DNA of 64,000 nucleotides from Rubrobacter_D sp963840835 (GTDB lineage Bacteria > Actinomycetota > Rubrobacteria > Rubrobacterales > Rubrobacteraceae). The notes below the pieces were generated by a model. That model saw only the letters and a program-made list of their open reading frames with translations, was not told the DNA's origin and did not search any database. Location of the stretch: NCBI GenBank assembly GCA_963840835.1, contig CAWJAM010000006.1, positions 124,001-188,000 of the forward strand, read 5' to 3'. Below, one piece after another: positions 57,855-64,000 of the stretch. The position numbers and the translations under genes were made by a program. Each line of letters begins with the position of its first letter. The first letter of the stretch is position 1.

Positions 57855-58034
57855 CAGTCAGCAAGTCAGCACTTCAGCATTTCAGGTTTTTCTTCGAGCG
57901 GCGTCGCGTCCGCTTGTGAAGCAGAGACTCTGCAAAGGGAGCCACTTCTTTTGGAGGGGGGTCGGAGTGTCCACACTCCTGCTGACGGCTGAAGTGCTGA
58001 CTTGCTGACAAGCGGAGGCGAAGGCCGGAGCGTG
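57852..58034. repeat. Repeat cluster between OpuAC-like and hsp20 genes
   Basis: TAGCAGTCAGCAAGTCAGCA starts at the OpuAC stop. An inverted set GCTGAAGTGCTGACTTGCTG at 57979 leads into ACAAGCGGAGGCGAAGGCCG, a unit of the 30-bp array type, ending at the hsp20 stop. It joins the two repeat modules in one element. Confidence 0.75.
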
Positions 58035-58493
58035 CTAAGCTGGCTTGTCCCCGATCCTGATGCGGCGGGACTGGGCCACGGCGCCCCCCTCGACGTTGAC
58101 CTCCAGCATGCCGTTGTCCGAGTAGGCGCTGATCCTGTCCTCGTCGATACCGGAGGGCAGGGTCATGCTGCGCCTGAAGGCGCCGTAGAAGCGCTCCTGG
58201 ACGTAGAATGTGACGTCGTCGAGGTCGCTCTCGCGCTCGCCCGAGACGGTCAGCGTGTTGTCGTGGAGCGTGATCTCGATGTCCTCACGCCGTACGCCCG
58301 CGAGTTCCATCCGGATAACGAGGTCATCGCCCCTGGCGAACACGTCGGCGCTGGGGACCCACGCGCTGGCCTGGGTCCGCTCCCTGTCCTCATAGCCAGG
58401 GTCGTAGCTGCCCCTTCCTACCTCCCTCATCCGGTTCATCTCGCTCATCACGTCCACGAATCCCCGGAACGGGTTCGACCGTCTCTGGCCCAT
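58035..58493 (-). CDS. Hsp20/alpha-crystallin small heat-shock protein
   Basis: 152 residues from ATG 58493, with GGGAGG six bases upstream. The alpha-crystallin domain runs from ASAWVPSADVFARGDDLVIR through MELAGVRREDIEITLHDNTL, VSGERESD and RRSMTLPSGIDEDRISAYSD to DNGMLEVNVEGG. It prevents aggregation of unfolding proteins. The C-terminal IRI anchoring tripeptide (RRIRIGDKPA) is present. A long perfect hairpin lies in its leader at 58516-58543. Such proteins sometimes associate with PHA granules, but nothing here shows that. Confidence 0.93.
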   Translation of the reverse strand: MGQRRSNPFRGFVDVMSEMNRMREVGRGSYDPGYEDRERTQASAWVPSADVFARGDDLVIRMELAGVRREDIEITLHDNTLTVSGERESDLDDVTFYVQERFYGAFRRSMTLPSGIDEDRISAYSDNGMLEVNVEGGAVAQSRRIRIGDKPA

Positions 58494-58515
58494 CTCTTGC
58501 CTCCCTAACCTTGCC

Positions 58516-58543
58516 TTGGGTCTTCTCCCCGGAGAAGACCCAA
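58516..58543. promoter_or_regulatory. Perfect 13-bp hairpin in the hsp20 leader
   Basis: TTGGGTCTTCTCC and its exact complement, 2-base spacer, 11 bases upstream of the hsp20 Shine-Dalgarno sequence. Not CIRCE or HAIR by sequence. An operator, leader RNA structure or terminator are all possible. Confidence 0.5.
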
Positions 58544-58628
58544 CCAACGTTTCTAGCTTTCTCCCGCTCAGGGTAACTACCCGAAGATCGCGGTTCTATA
58601 CCACGGCTGTCGCTACACCGCCAGCTTC

Positions 58629-59417
58629 CTACAACGCCCTTACCATGCCCCCGTCTACCAGAATAGCCTGTCCGGTCACGTAGCTGTTGGCCGGCGAGGC
58701 GAGGAAGGCGGCCGTCCGCGCGAACTCCTCCGGCGTACCGTAGCGTCCGAGGGGTATCCGCGCCTCGAACTCTCCGCGCACTTCCTCCACGGGAACCCCC
58801 CTCGACTCGGCCTGCGAAGTGTCCATAGACTCAGAGCGCGCCGTAGAGATGCGGCCAGGCCCAAGGGTGTTCACGAGGATGCCGTCGGGGGCAAGCTCAA
58901 TTGAGAGGTTCTTGGCGAGGCCGGCGAGGCCTGCCCTGAAGGTGTTCGAGAGGGTGAGGTTTTCGATCGGCTGCTTTATGGACGAAGACGCGACGTTCAC
59001 GATGCGCCCTCCGCCGCGTTCGCGCATCGAGGGCAGCACCCCGCGCACGCAGCGGATGAGGCTCAGGAGGATCTGATCGAACGCGCCCTGCCACTCCCCG
59101 TCGTCGAGGTCCTCGAAGGTGCCCGCGGGGGGACCGCCGGTGTTGTTCACGAGCACGTCGATACCCCCGAAGCGATCAACGGCGTGGGAGATGAGGGCCC
59201 CTATCTCTTCAGCGCTGGTGAGGTCGGCGGCGCGAAGGTCGACATCCGCGTTCGTCTCCTCGCGTATCTCGGCGGCCGTCCGGGCAAGGGCCTCCTCGTC
59301 GCGGCTGGAGATCACGACGCTCGCGCCTTCGCGGGCGAGCTCCGTCGCGATTGCCCTGCCAAGACCCTTGCTCGCCGCCGTCACCAGCGCCACCTTGCCT
59401 TCGAGACCGAGATCCAA
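58629..59417 (-). CDS. Atypical SDR without the YxxxK catalytic pair
   Basis: 262 residues. The cofactor loop TAASKGLGRAIATELAREGA, ISSRDEEALARTAAEIREE, NNTGGPPAGTFEDLDDGEWQ and the C-terminal VTGQAILVDGGMVRAL define an SDR. Where classical members have YxxxK, this one reads SNTFRAGLAGLAKNLSIELA, so Tyr and Lys are Ser and Arg. A divergent 3-oxoacyl-reductase-like subgroup (BKR_3-type) also lacks the complete tetrad and conserves NTGGPP and the SNxxRA stretch. Catalysis, if any, is unassigned. Intact. Confidence 0.9.
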   Translation of the reverse strand: MDLGLEGKVALVTAASKGLGRAIATELAREGASVVISSRDEEALARTAAEIREETNADVDLRAADLTSAEEIGALISHAVDRFGGIDVLVNNTGGPPAGTFEDLDDGEWQGAFDQILLSLIRCVRGVLPSMRERGGGRIVNVASSSIKQPIENLTLSNTFRAGLAGLAKNLSIELAPDGILVNTLGPGRISTARSESMDTSQAESRGVPVEEVRGEFEARIPLGRYGTPEEFARTAAFLASPANSYVTGQAILVDGGMVRAL

Positions 59418-59591
59418 ACCGTCCTCCTTCCTCCCGAGTGACAGAGCTGTTCTCGGGGCCGTCCGCCCCGTTACGAGAACAATTCTACGGGAGTACGGGA
59501 TTCCGGGCGATTGCGACGCCCCTGCCGTTGTGCCAGAATCAAACCTCCGAGGCTTGCGATGAAACCGCCCGTAAAACGACCCGGCCTCTCA

Positions 59592-59640
59592 GCAACCAAA
59601 AAGCTGAAATGCTGAAGTGCTGACCGGCTGAAATGCTAAA
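59592..59640. repeat. CTGAAATGCTGAA repeat copy before an acyl-CoA dehydrogenase gene
   Basis: GCTGAAATGCTGAAGTGCTG, then ACCGGCTGAAATGCTAAAAG. The last bases run into the AAAGGAG ribosome site, so the repeat forms part of the leader. The GCTGACCGGCTGA segment is shared with 47447-47459. Confidence 0.75.
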
Positions 59641-59650
59641 AGGAGTGGGT

Positions 59651-60871
59651 GTGAACTTCGAGTTTTCCGAGAAGACTAGAGAATTTCGGGCGCGGATCGA
59701 GGCTTTCATGGACGAGCTCGTCTACCCGAACGAGGCGAAGTTCCACGGGCAGTTGGACGCCGCAGATAGCCGGTGGTCGGTGCCCCCCATCATGGAGGAG
59801 ATGAAGGAGGAGGCGAGAGCAAGGGGCCTATGGAACCTCTTTCTGCCCGACTCCGACCTCGGCGCCGGCCTCACGAACCTGGAGTACGCCCCCCTGTGCG
59901 AGGTCATGGGCCGAAGCCCTATAGCCCCCGAGCTCTTCAACTGCAACGCCCCCGACACGGGCAACATGGAAGTCCTCGTGCGCTACGGCACAGAGGAGCA
60001 GAAAGCGAAGTGGCTCACGCCGCTCCTGGACGGTCAGATAAGGTCCTGCTTCGCGATGACCGAGCCCGACGTGGCCTCCTCCGACGCGACGAACATCCAG
60101 GCGCGAATAGAGAGGGACGGAGACGAGTACGTCGTGAACGGCAGGAAGTGGTGGATTTCGGGGGCAGGGGACCCGCGTTGCAAGATATCCATCTTCATGG
60201 GCAAGACCGACCCCGAGGCGTCGCGCCACGAGCAGCAGTCCATGATCCTGGTCCCCCTCGATACCCCAGGGGTGGAGATCGAACGTACACTTCCCGTCTT
60301 CGGCTACGACGACGCCCCGCACGGGCACGCGGAGATCTCCTTTCGCGATGTGCGCGTGCCGCGGGAGAACATCATCTGGGGCGAGGGGAAGGGCTTCGCC
60401 ATCGCCCAAGGACGGCTCGGACCCGGGCGCATCCACCACTGCATGAGGCTCATCGGCGTCGCCGAGCGGGCACTGGAGATGATGTGCGAGCGAGTCAAGG
60501 AGAGGGAGGCGTTCGGAAAACCGCTCGCCGAGCAGGGGGTCGTGCAGGCCTGGATCTCGGACTCGAGGATGGAGATAGAGCAGGCGCGCCTTCTGACCTT
60601 GAAAGCGGCCCGCATGATGGATACGGTAGGAAACAAAGAGGCCAGGGCGGAGATCGCCATGATCAAAGTCGTAGCCCCCAACGTGGCCCTGAACGTCCTC
60701 GACCGGGCTATCCAGGCCCACGGGGGCGCCGGCGTCTCTGACGATTTCCCGCTCGCCTACCTCTGGGCGAGTGCCCGCACCCTGCGCCTCGCAGACGGCC
60801 CCGACGAGGTCCACCGCGCCGCGGTGGCCAGGCTGGAACTCAAGAAGGAGCGCCGCGTCGGCGACGAGTAG
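59651..60871 (+). CDS. Acyl-CoA dehydrogenase, ACAD10/11-like
   Basis: 406 residues from GTG 59651, AGGAG five bases upstream. An FAD enzyme: FEFSEKTREFRARIEAFMDE, LWNLFLPDSDLGAGLTNLEY, CFAMTEPDVASSDATNIQAR, GRKWWISGAGDPRCKISIFM, REAFGKPLAEQGVVQAWISD and IQAHGGAGVSDDFPLAYLWA with the end RLADGPDEVHRAAVARLELK match the ACAD10/11 branch, which handles very long or branched or 4-hydroxyacyl substrates in other organisms. The catalytic base position differs from the YEGT motif of the two other dehydrogenases here. Probably in one operon with the following two genes. Confidence 0.93.
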   Translation: MNFEFSEKTREFRARIEAFMDELVYPNEAKFHGQLDAADSRWSVPPIMEEMKEEARARGLWNLFLPDSDLGAGLTNLEYAPLCEVMGRSPIAPELFNCNAPDTGNMEVLVRYGTEEQKAKWLTPLLDGQIRSCFAMTEPDVASSDATNIQARIERDGDEYVVNGRKWWISGAGDPRCKISIFMGKTDPEASRHEQQSMILVPLDTPGVEIERTLPVFGYDDAPHGHAEISFRDVRVPRENIIWGEGKGFAIAQGRLGPGRIHHCMRLIGVAERALEMMCERVKEREAFGKPLAEQGVVQAWISDSRMEIEQARLLTLKAARMMDTVGNKEARAEIAMIKVVAPNVALNVLDRAIQAHGGAGVSDDFPLAYLWASARTLRLADGPDEVHRAAVARLELKKERRVGDE

Positions 60872-60900
60872 AGGAGGATAATATCCAGAGCAAGAACTCC

Positions 60901-61146
60901 GTGCTCCTCGGCATAAAGTACGAGGCGGCCAAGATAGGCGACGTGGGCGAGAGCGCGCTCGCCGGCATCGAGGAGCAGATGAAGCGTGAGGTCGGCGACG
61001 ATTGGGCGTCGGACGAAAGGGTACTCAGGGGACGCAACGCCGTGCGGCGTGAGCACGGCCTTCCCGGCCTCGGGGAGCCAGGCGACAGACCTGCTCCGGC
61101 CACCACCGCCAGACTTCCACTCTGGCGCAGGCTCCTCGGGAGGTAG
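60901..61146 (+). CDS. Small uncharacterised protein
   Basis: 81 residues from GTG 60901. Reading back to AGGAGG at 60874 suggests the true N-terminus includes IQSKNS and a start lost to a base error (ATC or ATA at the expected place). LLGIKYEAAKIGDVGESALA is followed by helical EEQMKREVGDDWASDERVLR and a basic end LPLWRRLLGR. No domain recognised. It sits two bases before the hydrolase gene and 30 bases after the dehydrogenase, so it is an operon member. Confidence 0.6.
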   Translation: MLLGIKYEAAKIGDVGESALAGIEEQMKREVGDDWASDERVLRGRNAVRREHGLPGLGEPGDRPAPATTARLPLWRRLLGR

Positions 61147-61148
61147 CT

Positions 61149-62009
61149 GTGCTGTACAGGGACTTCGCGACCCAGGAGGAGCTCGACGCCGAGTACAACC
61201 TGACGGCGATCTTCCCCGAGGCGGCCGCCTCCTACGAGGCATTCTGCGAGCGGGAGAGCGAGCGAGTCCGCTCGGAGCTGGACCACCGCCTAAATGTGCC
61301 GTTCGGACCCACGCTCGCCGAGCACGTCGACCTCTACCCCGCCGGTGAGACCGCACCGGTCCTCATCTACGTGCACGGCGGCTTCTGGTACCTGCGCACG
61401 AGCACGGAGTTCGGGTTCGTGGCGCGGGGTCCCGTATCCAGGGGCATCGCGACCGTGGTAGTGAACTACGATCTCTGCCCCAGGGTTACGATTGACGAGA
61501 TCGTCCGCCAGACCCGCGCGGCCGTAGCGTGGGTCTACGAGAATGCCCAGAGTTTCGGCGGCGACGCCGGGCGCATCCACGTCGCCGGCCACTCCGCCGG
61601 CGGTCACCTCGTCGCCATGCTGCTCGCGACAGACTGGGAGGGCGAGTACGGGTTGCCCGACGACATCATAAAGAGCGCCACCGCCGTAAGCGGTCTCTAC
61701 GACCTGGCGCCCTTTCCCTACACCTTCCTGCAGCCGCAACTCCAGCTGGGTTGGGATCAAGTCCTCAGGAATAGCCCCGTCCTCCACATCCCCGACGCGG
61801 CCCCACCCCTCCTCGTCGCCTACGGCGAGGAGGAAACCGCCGAGTTCAAACGCCAATCCGAAGCGTTTCTGAGCGCCTGGAAGGCGAACGGGCTCGACGG
61901 GGAGCGTCTGCTACTCGCAGGTAAGAACCACTACGACGTCATCGACGGTTTCCTGGACGCCGAGAGCCCGCTCTGCTCCGCTATTCTGGAGCAGATGGGC
62001 ATACAATAA
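61149..62009 (+). CDS. Alpha/beta hydrolase, arylformamidase/esterase type
   Basis: 286 residues from GTG 61149. The oxyanion motif is in VLIYVHGGFWYLRTSTEFGF, the nucleophile Ser in RIHVAGHSAGGHLVAMLLAT, Asp region in PPLLVAYGEEETAEFKRQSE and His in GKNHYDVIDGF. The short N-terminal TQEELDAEYNL and HGG-GxSxGG arrangement fit bacterial kynurenine formamidase/hormone-sensitive-lipase-like hydrolases acting on N-formyl or ester bonds. Position after an acyl-CoA dehydrogenase suggests a catabolic ester or amide. Confidence 0.88.
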   Translation: MLYRDFATQEELDAEYNLTAIFPEAAASYEAFCERESERVRSELDHRLNVPFGPTLAEHVDLYPAGETAPVLIYVHGGFWYLRTSTEFGFVARGPVSRGIATVVVNYDLCPRVTIDEIVRQTRAAVAWVYENAQSFGGDAGRIHVAGHSAGGHLVAMLLATDWEGEYGLPDDIIKSATAVSGLYDLAPFPYTFLQPQLQLGWDQVLRNSPVLHIPDAAPPLLVAYGEEETAEFKRQSEAFLSAWKANGLDGERLLLAGKNHYDVIDGFLDAESPLCSAILEQMGIQ

Positions 62010-62041
62010 GCAACGTAGAGCAGATCCCTCACGGAGGTTGT

Positions 62042-62269
62042 ATGGCGACAGAGATGACGGGCGGCAAGATCGTCGGCGAGCGGGGCACGGTCGTGACCTT
62101 CAGGCAGCGATGCGAGGCGTGCGGCTACGTCTTCGACTGGAACAAGACCACCATCGTACCGGCCTACGGCTCCCGCAAGGTACGCTCGTTCACGTGCCCC
62201 GAATGCGGGAACTACCAGGAGGTAGAGGTCCGGTACCTCCACAAGGGACCGACCCAAGAGCCCGGTTGA
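62042..62269 (+). CDS. Zinc-ribbon protein
   Basis: 75 residues; GGAGG precedes the ATG. Two CxxC pairs (RCEACGY and TCPECGN) about 30 residues apart form a rubredoxin-like zinc ribbon, with FRQRCEACGYVFDWNKTTIV and VRSFTCPECGNYQEVEVRYL. It may bind nucleic acid or be an accessory subunit. It follows the hydrolase by 32 bases, probably in the same operon. Confidence 0.82.
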   Translation: MATEMTGGKIVGERGTVVTFRQRCEACGYVFDWNKTTIVPAYGSRKVRSFTCPECGNYQEVEVRYLHKGPTQEPG

Positions 62270-62354
62270 GCACGAGGCTGCCATCCCCGTGGGCGAGCAT
62301 GGTGAGGTCGAGCATCTTGTACATACGGCTTGCCCGTCGTGAGGGGAGGAATCG

Positions 62355-64000
62355 TCACAGCGGGGGACCGTCACTCAGTTCCTCATGGGTCAGGTGACGT
62401 CTGAACCTGCCATCCACCGAATGTATCTTCACGCCGGACACGGTGGTCGTTGTTCCGTCCTCATGAGTAAGCTCCACGGTGAGCGTGAAACTTCCAAAAC
62501 GCTGTTGAGCCGGGGCCGACACGCCCTGCGCTGACACGTCCCGCGGGGCGTCGGGCTTCTCCGGCTTCTTGGGGGACGAGAAGTCGGGTTTCGGGATGTT
62601 TTTGGGAGCGGGGGCTCCTCAAAACCTGGCAGCGGCACCTTAGATTCTGCTTTGGAATCGGACTGGGGCGCGAGTGCTTCTTCTGGTGCCGGGACGTCCG
62701 AGGTGGAAGACGCGACGAGCGGAGAAGTCCCTAGCAGCAAGAGGCCACAGGCGCATGCGGTGACGGCACCGACCCATTGCGGATGCGGCGCGGGTACGGA
62801 ACCTCGCAGCGCGACCATCGCCCCTGCGGCGCCGAGCCCAGCGGCTACCGGCAGGACCAGCAGCGCCCAGGCGAGTGACGCCCTGAAGACAAGGTTTAGT
62901 TCGAGAGCCGCCGCCGAGAGGTTTACGCTCAGGCTTGCCAAGATGGCTGTGAGCAGCACGATCATGGTGTAGGGGATCGCTATCAAGGCCCCGTAACGCC
63001 AGCGGTGGGATGGCGGAGCGCCGTGCGCGGCAACTGCCCCTCCGAGAACCAGCCCCACGACCGGCGCTAGCATCAGCAACCGCCATTTTCCCGCAAACGG
63101 CCAGTTGCCGAGAAGGCTCGCGGACAGTTTCACGTCCTTGAGCGCCTCGCCGACCAACGGCACGCCGCTCAGGTCGGGCGCGTTTTGGACGCCCACCGGC
63201 AACCCGTGCGCGAGGAGCCACAGCGTACCCACACCCGCCGGAAGCAAAGCGAACCCGCCTCCGGTTGCCCCAGCCACAGCGCTGATCGTGTCCTTTGCGC
63301 TGCCGTCGTTGGCTTGTGAGCCGTCCGGTTGCGCGTTCTCGCCCGACTGCGAGCCGCCGTCCTGCCGCAGGCCCTCCAGCGGGTTCTCCGAAACCACAGT
63401 TTGCGCCAATACCAGCATGGCGAGAAGCATCGTGAGGACCACAGAGGTTCCCACCGCCACAAGTGCGCCCCTCAACACCTGCCGGGCCCGATCCGGCAGG
63501 AAAGGACCTCTGGCGGCGACTAAGCCTACAAGAGTCCCAAGTCCGGCGATGAGCAGCCCGTGCAATGCCGCTGAGAGTGGGGCGGCGGAAACGGTGATCT
63601 CGGCCCCTTCACCAGCAGACGACGTCGTCCGGAACAGAAGGGCCAGCAACGTCAAGATCAACGAGTAGCAGACGGTTGCAACGAGCGCGAAAACCACGAA
63701 CGTCCGCTCTCGGCGCGACAGCACCCAGCTTCCCACGAGCAGGAGGGCCATTGAGGTGATGGGCGGATCGATCTTCAATGAGCCACCTATTCCGAGAAGC
63801 GCGGGTACAGGGGGTACCTTCGCGAACACCGCCCCTCCGTGCGCTGCGACGAAACCGACCAGCCCACCAATGCCAGGCGCGTCCCCCGCGCCGACGGCCC
63901 ACCGGATAAGTAGCAAGACGTAGAGGCCCACTATCTGCACTAGCGCCACTCCGACGGCGAGCAGGCCGCCCAGCAAAGCCTCCCGCCTCGGTTCGGCGCT
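62355..64000 (-). pseudogene. Multi-pass membrane protein, 5' partial, C-terminal frameshift
   Basis: Open to the window end (reading SAEPRREALLGGLLAVGVAL from 64000), so the start is outside. At least ten hydrophobic helices, for example ALVQIVGLYVLLLIRWAVGA, VFALVATVCYSLILTLLALL, RGALVAVGTSVVLTMLLAML and VTACACGLLLLGTSPLVA. A Gln/Ser/Gly-rich loop (near residues 210-230) and a proline-rich segment (PLPGFEEPPLPKTSRN) precede a soluble beta end FGSFTLTVELTHEDGTTTTV. One shift near 62610 separates that end (stop at 62355). I recognise no family; DUF-type Streptomyces/Rubrobacter membrane proteins have similar layout. Confidence 0.6.

Overview
The window is a high-GC bacterial chromosome segment that looks like an actinobacterium of the Rubrobacter type. 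This is an inference from gene content and from codon use (frequent AGG and ATA codons despite high GC). No rRNA, tRNA or CRISPR array was recognised.

Layout. 0-6 kb: an acid and CoA metabolism block (BKACE enzyme, haloacid dehalogenase, ketopantoate-reductase-like protein, 3-hydroxyacyl-CoA dehydrogenase, MBL lactonase-like hydrolase, hydroxyacid-oxoacid-transhydrogenase-like Fe-ADH). 6.5-9.5 kb: a secreted protein with a prealbumin-like fold and an orphan NarL-type regulator whose 3' end runs into a 30-bp periodic repeat array. 9.9-29 kb: a polyhydroxyalkanoate (PHA) region with an intact class III synthase (phaE-phaC), a decayed class I phaC, thiolase, phasin, a decayed second phasin, a PhaQ-like PadR repressor and two acetoacetyl-CoA-reductase-type SDRs. 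Between these lies a stretch (13.5-22 kb) of badly decayed genes. 29-46.5 kb: catabolic genes (quinone reductase, glutaryl-CoA-dehydrogenase-like enzyme, CoA transferase, cyclase, M24 peptidase, sarcosine-oxidase-like protein, SDR), then two consecutive hydantoinase/oxoprolinase hyuA-hyuB pairs around an MHS-type transporter. 46.5-47.2 kb: a VapBC toxin-antitoxin pair whose toxin has no normal start codon. 47.5-56 kb: MOSC protein, protein O-mannosyltransferase, a large BTAD/NB-ARC/TPR/LuxR regulator, GNAT, secreted protein, xylulokinase. 56-64 kb: a deletion-type junction between a BCCT transporter and a glycine-betaine-binding protein, Hsp20, atypical SDR, ACAD10/11-like acyl-CoA dehydrogenase, arylformamidase-like hydrolase, zinc ribbon, and a multi-pass membrane protein running off the end.

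How the genes fit together. PhaA, PhaB, PhaC/PhaE, PhaP and PhaQ would form a complete acetyl-CoA to PHA granule route, with dyad operators in the phaQ-phaB intergenic region. The acyl-CoA dehydrogenases, hydroxyacyl-CoA dehydrogenase, CoA transferase and thiolase would supply acyl-CoA. The hydantoinase block probably opens cyclic amides.

Caution. About twenty-five of some fifty-five protein genes are interrupted, mostly by single-base indels. The damage is clustered (13.5-22 kb and 33-39 kb), with clean genes between. Real decay and low consensus quality cannot be separated from the sequence alone. Several short intergenic repeat families are present, often starting right at stop codons.
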